From positions 16,423,001 to 16,487,000 of the forward strand of contig NC_079875.1 of NCBI RefSeq assembly GCF_029227915.1: DNA of 64,000 bases, read 5' to 3'. How positions within the stretch are numbered: position 1 is the first letter of the stretch; each line of letters starts with the position of its first letter. The DNA is from Hydractinia symbiolongicarpus (taxonomy: Eukaryota; Cnidaria; Hydrozoa; Anthoathecata; Hydractiniidae). The notes beneath the pieces are model-generated. The model was not told the DNA's origin, did no database searches, and saw only the letters and a list, made by a program, of their open reading frames with translations. This document shows, in pieces, positions 13,001 to 24,559 of the stretch. Position numbers and translations under genes: made by a program.

Positions 13001-14855
13001 ATCTCCATACCCAGGAATGCATGTGCCATTATTCAAACATCCGTCTTTATCACATCCAGTGTTCTACAAAAGATAGGTAAACTTTCAAGTGTAGTGACAC
13101 ATGTGTCAATAATTATAAAAAGGCCCGGATCTTTTCATCTATATTGCTAAAATAGTTCCATCAAAAATATGACGCCATTGTTAATCCTAATAACACCATT
13201 AAATATCTTCTCTTTTAATATCAAATCATTCTTCGCACACAGTCCACAAGCCTATCAATAATCAAAGTTCATCAGTAATACGTGAGAAATTCAAGTATAT
13301 ATTTCAAAATGGGGGAAATGGCCCACTTTAGGTATGTGTGACGTCATTTCCAAACCCTGTGACGTTACAAAATATTTTTTTTACTTATATTCTGTAACTA
13401 AAACGTTATTAGTTTCGGATTTTCCGAACTCTAGTGATAAATAGAGTTAAAGGAGATTACCTTGAGAGAAACGTGAATCCAATCGTTTTTTTTAACGATT
13501 AATGACTTGTTGGAGTACATGTTTTCTTTAAACAGATGACATTCCACAAAGTCGGTCACTTTAAGGCCATCAAATGTGTGCTGTGGGGGTCCTGCGTTTA
13601 TGGCAAAGCATGTCGTGTTGGTCAAACATTTCGTCACGCAGCCTTCTTGATTCGAAGCTGTGGTGTTTAAAAAACCATCTGTCAAATTTAAGATTGAATT
13701 TTCAACAGGTTCACCAGCAAAATACGAAAAAAATGACTTCCCTCCGTCATTGGTTCCATTTCGGCACAGATATGACGTCTCGCATGTCCGTGCATGGGAA
13801 AATGCGAAACTTCTGAAATTACAATGAAACAAGAACAAATATAAATTAGAAAGGATAGTAATGAATGATTTGGATGAGAACTAGAACGCAAAATCACATG
13901 TAATGCTTAAAATGTTAAAAGAACATTTTTTAGTAATCATATTGAATAAGGTTTAAATAACTTTAAGGAATATAATACTCCTCAGAATAGAGTCAAACTT
14001 TCTGTATTTTTACTTTAACCGTAATCCTGATTGGCTCTTTGGGGGATCCTGAATGCTGAACAGGCTGCTTTGTCTTTCCTTTGCATCTCTAAATCTTACT
14101 ATAAGTGTTGCCCTGGCCTTTTGTAACAAGTTGATTTAAAAAATAGCTAATGTCAACATTTTTGTCAATGACTTTATTAAATTTTCGTATAATTATTTCG
14201 TATTAAGTCACACAAATGTGAAAAACCAGAAAATAATTTAGCAATATATAAGGTCCCTAAGGCGATTGTTGCCATGCGACAGCGAAATAAAAGTTTAGAG
14301 AAATAGCCAAATATCACGTGCAACTAATTAAAAATATAAAAATTATGGAAACAATTAAACAAGGGGGGAGGGTGGAGACTGAATAAGCTTCCCAGCACAA
14401 GCAGTGTTGGGAAATTGAAAAATTAAAATTAGTTGAATAATATATTTTTTTAAATATTTATGACTCAGTAGAAAAAAAACGGAGTTGACATTCGTTTTTT
14501 TAAAGTATTATAAACTTAATATCTTGAAGTAAATAGAGTGAAATATTTTCATTTTACATTTTTAAAAATTATGTTACACTGTCAGTCATATAATGGCGGT
14601 TAATTCTAGTAAAGGCAAGCGTGAGAGGTAAAAGCGCTAACTTGAGGGAGGTAGACCAAGGGGAAGCGAGGTGCTTTAAGGCAATTTCTTAAAAATTTGT
14701 TTGTGATTGATTAAAACTGTATGAAAAAACTTAAGTTGTGAAAAACGTTGCTACATTCTCTTGTTTAAAGCATTTATTCATTTGTTATTTAAAAACAAAG
14801 AAAGAATCAATACAAGCCCTTTTACTTACAAAAACAGTGTCAATATAGGTAACAT
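7017..14855 (-). CDS. Secreted PAN-EGF-fibronectin II-LamG mosaic protein
   Basis: Exons in transcript order: 14830-14855, 13461-13812, 12946-13063, 12444-12623, 11743-11947, 10936-11056, one unresolved small exon, 9027-9151, 7910-8059 and 7017-7066. Exon 1 plus the start of exon 2 gives the signal peptide MLPILTLFLSFAFSHA. Exon 2 is a PAN/apple-type Cys domain (GCVTKCLTNTTCFAINAG, later ECHLF). Exon 3 is one EGF domain (CLNNGTC, CECPMSHWGDFC). Exon 4 is a fibronectin type II domain (CHYPFTYKNLVY, PWCGTT, FGFCTYG). Exons 5-9 form a laminin-G/concanavalin-like domain (WKFTFDES, TLSIWAKM, WTHFGFQYD, GYYLVDDFMFFYD). The last exon is a short acidic helix ending LEEEESD. The junction between 10936 and 9151 fails: an exon starting near 10559 (VFVANGDGFVNP) has the right entry phase, but no donor gives the phase-2 exit needed. 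Total is roughly 465 aa. Predicted secreted, carbohydrate- or protein-binding; partners unknown. Confidence 0.8.
8281..8552. repeat. 36-bp minisatellite, ~7.5 copies
   Basis: The unit tactgtaatgttacgtatat plus a TA-rich half repeats with period 36 bp and few differences. It lies in an intron of the minus-strand mosaic gene. The open frame across it (MYCNVTYIIYV repeats) is a by-product of a period divisible by three. Confidence 0.9.
9466..9990 (-). repeat. Tandem array of the 'ACTAGT' element, ~118-bp unit, five copies
   Basis: On the plus strand each unit starts agagactagt (9580, about 9700, 9817, 9936) and carries a ccatggaaatatccacg or cgtggaaaaatccacg palindrome. A cgcccgtcctttatatatcg box and gacagacagacaaaatacgg follow, then ctattattat. 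The inverted relatives at 6321, 33436 and 4571 are single or double copies. The array sits in the intergenic or intronic part of the mosaic gene (between exons 9027-9151 and 10936-11056). Confidence 0.75.
10630..10790 (+). repeat. SINE fragment (3' part)
   Basis: gtcaacccatgccatgtgag, then a gggaattgggt box, and later ttgataacagtgtttcaaca match the 3' half of the SINE at 48484-48745 almost base for base. The tRNA-like head is absent or diverged. It lies in an intron of the mosaic gene. Confidence 0.65.
12176..12280 (+). repeat. Dispersed repeat with gctgacgtcagca core, copy 1
   Basis: Contains gttgctgacgtcagc, then cggggacttcaggcc and ggcgtggattatttcg. The same ordered blocks recur near 48788 and 59270. 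It lies in an intron of the mosaic gene. The open frame over it has no recognised domain. Confidence 0.5.
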
Positions 14856-14958
14856 TTTCTCTTCTCCCTGCTCTACCTGCTGTTGAAAATTATCTTTAAA
14901 GTGTTTGAGCAAGAGGAAACTGCATAACTATATTTGTTGCGATAAATTATTCATAATT

Positions 14959-15292
14959 AGAGCCATCATTCTCAGTGTGGATGGGTATTCATTCAATTAT
15001 CATCCAATACACACAATTCAGAAATAAGTTAATTAAAATTTGAGTGCATTCAAAAATGAATTTTCGATTAAGGCCACTTTTCTCAGTGTGTATGGGTATT
15101 CATTGAATTATGATCCACTACATGCAATTTAGGAATAATTTAATTAAAATTTGGGTGCATTCAAAAATGAATTTTCGATTAAGGCCATTTTGTCCAGCGT
15201 GGATGGGTATTCATTCAATTATCATCCACTAAACGCAATTTAGAAATAATTTTAACTAAAGTTTGAGTGCATTCCAAAAATCAATTTTCGAT
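14959..15292. repeat. Three tandem copies of a 111-bp unit
   Basis: Copies start at about 14959, 15071 and 15182. Each holds tctcagtgtggatgggtatt, attcattcaattatcatcca and gaattttcgattaaggcc with a few substitutions. They lie just upstream of the mosaic gene's start (minus strand), so they may sit in its promoter region. Confidence 0.85.
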
Positions 15293-15299
15293 AAATAAG

Positions 15300-17003
15300 T
15301 AAATAAATGGAAATACGCTGGCATTCTCGGAATGTCGTTGTTTCTTCACAAATAAACAAGAAGGAAAAAGAATGAAGAAGAAAATATATACAGGAAGAGC
15401 AAAATTACAATAAGAGAGAAGAGCAGCAAGAAACTTTCAAACGAGGCCTAAAATAAGTTTAAAACATGTTACTTTTAGCGATTATGCTATTGCTTATACT
15501 TCACTTTAAAAAAAAAATGGAAGACTGACAAAATGTTTTTTTATCATTGAGGGCAGTGTTCTTTCTTCTCCCCACTTTTTTGTTCACAAAATGGCTAAAC
15601 TTAGTTCTCATTCCTAAATTTGTTAACAAGAAGACCCAAGGGATTTCTCTGCAGGTTAATGATTAGTTTTACAACAGGAAAATTTTTCAGGTTGGGCACC
15701 TGTATATTATTTTGTTCGGGCAATACGAGTTTTTAGGCATTCTGATTGGCTTAGCATTATTGACGACGGGCCGATATTTTAAAATTCTATTTTTAAAGAA
15801 AGGGACGCTCATTTAAGTGCCTCTTAATTATGGACACCTCTCCTCACATGAATGTCACAATGATTCCATTGTTTTGACTGATGTTATCTTTTACTGTAAC
15901 AATTTCAAAAAAGACAAATATTTATGGTTGCATTCAACATTTTGTCCATAACTCTTTTTTTGTTGCTTTTCTTCTGAGTATCTTCAACAAGTGCGAACAA
16001 TATTTTCTTTTGTAGATTTAACTGCATGAGATTTAACTGATTTGATTAACGTGTGATTACCGTCCCGGAGCATTCTGCATCTGCTCTGTCAAAGGGATCT
16101 GGGAATGAGGTTATTAAAACTCGTACAGCTATATAATCATTTCTATAAAACACAAATTAAATTTAAGCCTTTTTATATTAGCTTCCCACGCTAAACCTTT
16201 AAATCGTATCTATAGTACTTTAAAGTTGTTTAGTCGTCATATTTTTGTTTCGTTTCAGCTCCTGTTGTAAGTGATCCACCAATTGGAAAAATACTAGATA
16301 GACACGTGATATATTTAAACCAATCGCCTCGAATGTAACTCCTAAAAATAGTAATCAAACTTTACAATCGCCTTCTGAAGTATCAAAAACTTAATTAGAA
16401 AAATTAATAAGTCAATTAAAAGACTTATTAATTGGATTAGCTTCACTAATTAGCTTTCTACGTATAACTGATTAAATATATATACACGAATTAAAATTGA
16501 ATAGAAATCAGTATTTAGCATTTTCTTAGTACACGAATCTTTTACGCATAAAAACTTTGTACCCAGCGCCATATTTTCGTTGCCTAACACGAAATCGTAA
16601 AAGATCTGGTATCCAGGTTGTCTAACCTTATTGCTATTTCTTTCCCGTTTTTTATTTAGTGTTTTTCAAAACGGGGGAGCTAAGCTGATACTAATAAAAG
16701 TAGAATTGCATATAAGCGATACTGCTGGACCTCCGTTGGATAGTTCCTTTGTGTGATTTTCCCGTACGTGCGCTATATCTATAATAATCGTAGGTGTTTT
16801 TAGGTGGTGTACAAATGAGAACTTTTGTTTATTTTTTTCTTCTATTATTTTTGTCTAATATTTATTAAATTTGTTGAAACTTGATTTAATTAAGTAAAAA
16901 GATTATTTAATTGCATAGAAAAACTAGGAGTTCCGAATCTTATGATACATTATTCAAACGTGATTGATTAACTGAGAGACTAGGCGAAAAAAACAGTGAC
17001 TTC
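15300..17003. other. Spacer between divergent genes
   Basis: Separates the minus-strand mosaic gene (start 14855) from the plus-strand ShKT gene (start 17004), so both promoters should lie in the 14.9-17.0 kb interval. I see no clear TATA box, coding exon or RNA gene. Confidence 0.45.
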
Positions 17004-20000
17004 ATGAAGATGTTTCGCGCTTTACTAATTTCCAGTAAGAAAATATTACAATTTAACCAACATTTATTCGCATGGGAGAAACACGTTACAAAGCGTATAC
17101 TTATTTTTAGGTTGTGTTCTTGGACTTGTCAGAACAGGTATGGGATTTTGATTTTCTACTGTAACATTTTAAATTGCTTTGATGTTATTGTGAGAGAATA
17201 CCAGTAATGTATGTTTACACTCTATTGATCAGTCTTGCCAAGAAAGTACGCAAGGCTACCTTGCTAATAGTGGCCCAGAGTTTAAGCTTTCATGTGGTAA
17301 TTTGATTATACTTTTTCGTTTCTACTTAATAGCATGGAGGATGCCATTGAGGTTCTTTACATTCACCATCCAACTTTAACATTTTTTTCGAAGGCTCTGA
17401 ATCTGAATATCTCCTATATGATCTTGATAATTTACATACATAAAAATGCGTAATTATTTATTGTTATTCTGGGGCTTTGATGTTTAACGTAATTAGCTAT
17501 AAGAAAAAATTCAAAGGAATTTGCCTGTATCACCTGGCAGTCACCATATTTGATTACGAAAAAAAAGTTCACAGAAAAGCGACTGTCAGTAACTGCTTTG
17601 GATTAAAAGGTGTTTTTTGTGATCAATAGTTTTCTGCAACGACGAATAAAAGTTTAACAGAATAAAACACATAATGCAGAGGATAGGATAAAAATGTGAA
17701 AAATTTTCATTCATTATACAGACTCACATTTTCATTGCACATAAAAATAATTTATCTAAGGAGAAAAAAGTGTACTTTTAATTTAATGTAACGACAAACT
17801 TTTCTACTGATACTTTCTAATTATTATTAAAAAATACCAAATACGCGATTTGCGTAAAGCGTTGATTGCTTTCCATGCAGTAAAAGACATATCACATTGA
17901 TACACATTGATAAAACATAAAAAATGTTAATTCAATTACAACCACCAACGCGTATTGTTTTAATTAGATTTTCACAAATCAGATTGTAACGTCAAAGGTG
18001 CTGATAATAATAAAAACACTTTAAGAATCAGAGCAAACAAATTGTTTCTTTAGCAAGCGCGATCATTGCGGACTGTATTGTTTTAAGATTGCTTTGAATA
18101 GAATTCTTATAATGTAAAACAGGACTTAGGAGTTGAGACCGTAAAAAGTTGCTGGTATCGCAGGAATTATAAAGCAACTAAGATAATTCACTTAACTTGT
18201 CGGCAGTTTTTGGTAATAACATAGGATAGTAATCTCTCCAAGTCTGTGTTCGTGACAGAAATTCTTCTTTCAAAGTTTCTTATTGATTCTGTGATTTTTT
18301 TAAGGAACTTGGAAATTTAAAATAGATTGTTGAGAACATCAAAAAAAAAAGAAAATGAAATACAATGGTTTCCTTTTTTAAGCCAGGACAAAAAAGAAGA
18401 CCAAAACACCAAGTCCCTATTCAGACTGACCTAGAACGAGAAAAGCGGTCATTTAGGCTGAAATTTGCCCAAATACTTAGAACACATTAAGAAAACCCTG
18501 AGAATCATCTTTTAAGCTACAAAAATTATAGAATTAATATTATTTCAGTTATGTTGAACTCATCTTCTCTATAGGAACATACAGTTTGAATATTGTGTTA
18601 TTTGCGGTGGTCTCGCGCTGATAAATATACAAAATGCGCAAACACTTCCAGTTCACTTCAATTTTTTAAATAATTACATACAGCCTTAGACAAAGCTTTA
18701 ATATCCTTACAAAAAAAATTTGTATTTGATTTTGACAATATTTGACCAATGAAAAAGGGATTTACAAAGAGCGTAGGAATATTCACAGCAAGAGGAGGAA
18801 AGTTATCTTTAGATTTCTGTCTGGGTACGTTATGTTCAGCAAAAAAACTTACCACGGTGGAATCATTAAAGTGAATGAAAGATACAGTTACCTATTGTTT
18901 AACTAGTTTTTGGCCACAAAATTTCTGAAACATCTATCGGTTTGGGTAGGCTTTTGCTTATATTCACAATAATTCTTTTTAATACTCCATCAAAGAAACA
19001 AAATTGTAGCCTAAATGCTACATTACACTGCAGTGAAGGGGGTGAAGTTAAATAAGAACATAAAAAAACGCGCATAAGCATTACTAATGCTTTAATAAAA
19101 TGCTCCTAAGGTATCGTGTCATTATACCACATGCTTTGAAAAGAATGATGAGCTTATATTGATTAGCTTGAAAAGAATTATTTTTAAATCATGTTAATTT
19201 ATTCAAAAAAGAGAGATACTTCAAAATGTTTTTGGCCTGGCTCACCATTTTGTAAATATTACAAACTGTTTTAATTTTTAAAAAAGCATTCAGAGCATTT
19301 AATTAAACAAAGAAAACCAAATTAGTTTGTAGTCAAAGCCTTTCTTTTTCGTAGTGTGTATCGACACACAAGCATGGTGTCCTGCAACTGTCAATTATTG
19401 TATTTATAAACCTTTCGCCGTTCAATGCCCTAAAACATGTGGGATATGCTCTGATATGACAACTTCAACTTCAACGACAACAACGACAACAGAAACCGAA
19501 TTACCTACATCAACAACGACTAAAAAGACGACAGCAGCAAAAACAACGACGAAAACTACGACGACAACGACGACGACGACCAGATCACCAACAATATCAG
19601 CGACGACGGCAAAATTATCGTCAACGACAACAACAACGACTACGAGTCCATCGCCAACATCATCAACGACGACGACTAACTTACCCTCGACATCGACAAC
19701 AACAACAACGTCGACTTCAACTGAAGAGCCTGCAAAAATCATATCATCAACGACAGCAGTCACTAAGCCGACAACAATATCGTCCAATTTAACAGGTTTG
19801 CACTTAAATTAAAAGTATAAACTTCCCTCTTGTTGAAAAGGACATACTCTTTGGCAGACATGCATTTTCTAGTTTCACCACATACGTTGTTAGCTAACGT
19901 CTAAAATCAGTTTAACACTTGACCTTCTGAACATACGATGATTTTTTTCAAAGTACTGCCTGTTTCGCGGAATATTGGTTTTAATTACAGCACTTTTTCT

Positions 20001-21592
20001 TTTTAAACATTTTAACTTGTCGCGAATTTTAACTTTTTTCTTCGAATTCCAATTTGACCATTGATGTAACCAGTTTATACTGCAGCAAGACACAATAGTA
20101 ATTGAGAATGGGCCACCAGTTGTTTTAACATATGTTATGCTGCATAAAATGCGTCCATGTAAAAACATTTCAGGGTGGAAAACAACTTTACAAAGTCACA
20201 GATCCAAACCAAGCGTATACTGTTCATGACTGCATGTTAGATTCCTAGACTGTAAACATTTAAAGTAACGTTGGTGGAAGTAAATGGTTTTTTTCTCACT
20301 TTTTTATAGTTTGTAGCGATTATTACCACTGGTGTCGCATAGTGGCGACAGATACAGCACGTTACTGCGAGAATATTTACAGCAATTACAAAGTAGACTG
20401 TCCAAGCTCTTGCAATGTTTGTGAAAGTGTAACATTGGAAGAAAAATGCGGAAACTTCCAGGATATGACGGCGTACAACTGCGAGACAAGAAACTGCATG
20501 AACTTAGATTTACTCGAGCAAGATCGAGTCTTAAAATATTGTTCAAAAACATGTTGTTTAAGAAATGAACTGTACACATATGTTCCACCTCCTTCCACCA
20601 CAACCAAATCTACAACAAGGGTTTCAAGCACGACCATGGCAACTTTAATAAGTACTTCAACATTTTCTTCTCCAACGACCAGTGGGCTGGTAACACCTAC
20701 TGAAATTGCAATTACAACGCCTTTGTTAAACTGTAAGTATTGTATAGAAGATGTTTCACGATTTTAAATGCGAAAGACCGACTGTGAGTCAACCATCAAG
20801 AAAGGATAGGTTGTGGTTTAATCTTTTTAGTGTATTTTTATCATCCTTATAAAAAGGTGATGTACAAGCACGTGTTTATTTTTTTAAATATCAAGAGTTA
20901 GGGCTGATATTGCCAAAATGGTAAGGGAAATAAAAACTAAAATAGTATCAAACACAAACTACATAACTATTTAAAAAAAGAGACGTATTATCCAAACAAT
21001 ATTACTAGAATCTTATTTGACTAGGCATTGACTCAGTGAGTTCAATTAGACAAATATTAGTCAGATTGAAATTCCTAGTACGAAAAACTTTAATATGAAT
21101 TGTTTTCTTTGTCAGGTAATTTTTCTTAAGACAAACAAAAACAAACAAACAAACAAACAAAAAATGTCCACTTTAGTTTGGCAAAATTAACTGGTTTTTG
21201 ATTATGAGGGAATGGACGCTGACAAGCTCTAGTTTATAAAAAGTAATTTCCATTAAGTAGGTGAATTTTAATAAAGCTATTTAGTTTAAATTAACTCCGT
21301 CTTCTTTTTAGTCTGTGGAGACAGGTTCCCTTGGTGTAGAATAATAGCCAGTAATATTACAAGATATTGTCAAGATATGGGCATAAACTATAAAAAAGAC
21401 TGTCTGTGGACATGCAATCAATGTTCTGGTCCTGTTGAAGAGAGATGTAACAATTTTATCGACAACACAGCGTATGATTGTGCATCAAGAAATTGTGAAG
21501 AGGCAGATCCATACGTGCAGCATCGAGTACTTAAGTATTGCCCAAAAACCTGCTGTTTAAGGAGTCAGCTATATAACTTCAGCGCTATGTAA
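17004..21592 (+). CDS. Secreted five-ShKT protein with two Thr-rich linkers
   Basis: Exons 17004-17034, 17111-17137, 19355-19795, 20310-20732 and 21312-21592 are all joined in phase 1 and give 400 aa. The first two exons read MKMFRALLIS + SCVLGLVRT, a good signal peptide. Exon 3 has one ShKT domain (CIDTQAWC ... CPKTCGIC), then about 110 residues that are mostly Thr. Exon 4 has a ShKT pair (CSDYYHWC ... and CGNFQDMTAYNC ... TCC) and a second, shorter Thr/Ser linker. Exon 5 repeats the pair (CGDRFPWC ... and CNNFIDNTAYDC ... TCC) and stops at 21590-21592. Exons 4 and 5 look like a duplication of the terminal double-ShKT module. Intron 2 is long (2.2 kb); an extra exon in it cannot be excluded. 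Likely secreted and O-glycosylated; function unknown. Confidence 0.88.
21139..21163. repeat. (AAAC)n microsatellite
   Basis: Short run of acaa/aaac units in the last intron of the 17004-21592 gene. A reverse-sense (gttt)n run lies at 36851-36882 in another family member's intron. Confidence 0.7.
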
Positions 21593-24480
21593 CAATATTT
21601 TTTTGCTAAACTTATTTTAATGTTATGTGTCCTCGTAAATAACTGTAAAAATGATTTATTTCAAAGATTTAGCAATTTATCACCGTCGGTGTCCATTTGC
21701 TGATATTTAAAAATTTAACAACCCAAAGGATAATCTTATCAGATATCTTAATGAACTGTTTAGAAGCATTTCTAACTTGCCTTATTTACACTAACCAAAA
21801 GGATCAGCAGAAAACTATATCGTAGAGTCAAAACCTTTCACGTGATGAAATATTAATTAAAACAGCTCTCCTCTTAACTGTAAATTAATCTTACTGTGAT
21901 ATACTAATGCGCAGGGGGGGGGGGGAGATATTAATAAACAAAGTTTGCGCAAAATTTTGCAAAAAATTATTTTCTTAAATTAATTTTTAATTTCAGGATG
22001 GGGCGGGTACGTGAATATCTTACAAAAAGATACGTTTCTTAGCTTATTTTTCCCTGTCTTACCGTTCGTAAAAGTTGTACTGGCCTTGAATAAGATGTTT
22101 CGAATTGTCTCTCTTATTTATGATCAACGTTGGCCACTGCACCGCAAAAAATCTATTCTTTTTTATTAGAAAGTTTTTTATCCATAGATGGCCTTAGTTG
22201 AGTCACTTGATAAGTAGGGGAAAAGATTGTAGATAATTGTCTCGCATTTATTTTCTTTAACCCATATAATATTGAGAAAGTAAGGATAGCTAAGCAGAAT
22301 CGGAGTTTTTGCTATTTTTTAACTATATCTTTTGTTTTTTGAAGCAGTACATGTCTACTTTACATCGATACTTTTCCACTTCTTGAAACTATCATTACAT
22401 CAGAAAGCATATATATACGCTACAACATAACTGCGCAATTGGGTTAGGTGGGACTCTCACGGGACAGAAAAAAGTGTCCTACCTAGCGAATGTCCTAATT
22501 AACCGAATCTCCTTGTAAGTGAGACTTTTTCACAATTTCACCACTGATCGAGAGTTGTTAGATAAGTTAGGAGATAACTCGCGATATTCTGCCAACGTCC
22601 TGCGACCATTTCACGCATAAACACAGTAAAAATACTTAAAAACATTTCTGTCTTTTATTTAGGAAGTCATTTCACTAAAATCCCACTTAAGCGAAGTCTT
22701 TTACTTAACCTAAGGGATCAGTCCTGCTTAGCGAATGTTCCACCTATGCGGAGTCTAACAGTCCCGTTATATCCAGGCTCTTGCCTGACACAAGTATGTT
22801 GTAATTAGTTAATTGAATTACAACTGAAAGTTCACTACATTAAGGTTTAAAAACTTGTCTTGATCACTTCTTTGTTTTAATCGATTAAGAACTATTTAAT
22901 CGCACTGTTCTCTGGCCAACTAACCGTCACCATAAAGATGTTTTGAATTGCAGTATGGGACAAAGATCAATTATTAAATAAATATAAATTTTTATAAGTA
23001 CATCCACCCTCCATTGACAGCATTTTAATTTACATAATTTACATGTCTAAAATCACCGGTTTCAAATGGTATACATAGCTACACTTCAAAACACTGCAAA
23101 GGTGAGATTTGACAGCCAAATGCTTTTTTTTGTCGGATGTTCGCTAACCTTTTGGCGATAAAGTATCGAGAATTACTTATTAAAGTAAAAACAATTTTCT
23201 GTAAAACAATTAGAATTTTAATTTTAGTTTAACAGGCTCTATCTAAGCCATCTTGTGCTTAAAGATCATAACGTGAGAGGCGAGGAAGGATTTACTATTA
23301 ATAAATATAGACATAACGCATATTAAGGTCTAAAGTACATAATATAAACACAATCCCCCCAAAAAATGAAGAAGGCAGTGAACGTAAAGCAACTCTCCGC
23401 TACTCTTTTAGCTTATAATCCAATGACTCCTATCTCGTATATTCCCAACGTTAGCTACAAGTCTTTTCGCCCGTTTATTGGTTGTCTTGTTGTGTCACAA
23501 AAACAATAATTCTAAAACGTTATGGTAACTTGCTTGTGTTATTATTTTGAATTCCTTTAGTTTCCCGGAAATAGTTTTTTACCCTTTTCTGTCCGTTTTT
23601 CGTCAGTTCATGAATAAGGACGACTTTGCAGACAACTTCAAAGACCATCAAGAAATAAGTTTCGCATCAAGAAATACATTACACTTGAGTACCCTATCTA
23701 GCAGGTCATGATTATCCTAAAAGCGAAGTTAACAGAACAATAATTCTACATTTCTATTATCAGGGCCCTGGCACATTTTTCGAAATGGTGTGTGCAATGA
23801 CATGTTAAAAAAAGGTTACGCTTGTACTGTTTTAAGTCCCTTTAGATTCCCTTTAGATAACGGTCATACGGAAATATAATAATGTTATTCCTTTTCGCTG
23901 TACTAAAGTATACTATCAAACATTTATGTTTTTTACCGTGATTTTACCGTAATCGTGATTTATTCTCATTGTCAATGCATTGGAAAACCATTTTTATAGT
24001 TAATAAAGATCTTAATTATCTTTGAATTGCTAAACAGGAAACGAGGAAATAGCTAACAAGGATCAAGGTGTATACGAAGAAAAAACACAAAAATAGCCGT
24101 TTACGTTGAACGATTATTTTCTGTATCATCAGAAGAATGACATTTAAAGTTAGAACTTCCTATAATATTAGGTCAACTGCAATTATACGCGCTTCATTTA
24201 AATCGTTGACGAAAGGGCTATTTATGTATCCCTTGCAAGATCGATCGTAGAACATGATTAAACCAATTAGTGAGTTTGATGTTCTATAAAACAAAAACTG
24301 TTTAGGTAAAAATAAGTACATAAGTAGGTAAGTAACAGAAAGTTTAAAACCCTCAGGTAACTGTAACTGTGTTATATTACCGCCAGAGAACGTATAGCAT
24401 TTCTTTAACTCGCTTGCCTTGCGCACAAGCTGGTTTGCGATCAGTACATGGCTCTAAATAAACTGACAAAGCTAATTTTA
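21593..24480. other. Intergenic with a possible DNA-transposon remnant
   Basis: No gene seen. A run of 11 G lies at about 21915. At 22440-22790, motifs of the type cttagcgaatgtycc / cttaagcgaagtc recur several times, which resembles the ends of old pogo-like DNA elements. I cannot find a transposase or clean terminal repeats. Confidence 0.35.
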
Positions 24481-24484
24481 AATT

Positions 24485-24555
24485 CGCCGGAGTTGGTACT
24501 CGAACCTAAAACCTTTGTTTAAAAGCCGAATGCGCTACCATTACGCCATTTCCGC
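24485..24555 (-). repeat. tRNA-like sequence (Lys-TTT type), probably pseudogene or SINE head
   Basis: On the minus strand an A-box-like TGGCGTAATGGTAGCGCA is followed, at the expected distance, by ggcTTTTAAac (anticodon TTT) and a B box ggttcgagtac. The acceptor ends GCGGAAA and CTCCGGC do not pair well, and the anticodon and T stems have mismatches. A working tRNA gene is therefore unlikely. Confidence 0.5.
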
Positions 24556-24559
24556 TTTA

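Noticed and set aside
24485-24555. Functional tRNA-Lys gene
   Set aside because: A and B boxes are present but acceptor, anticodon and T stems do not pair well; kept only as a tRNA-like repeat.
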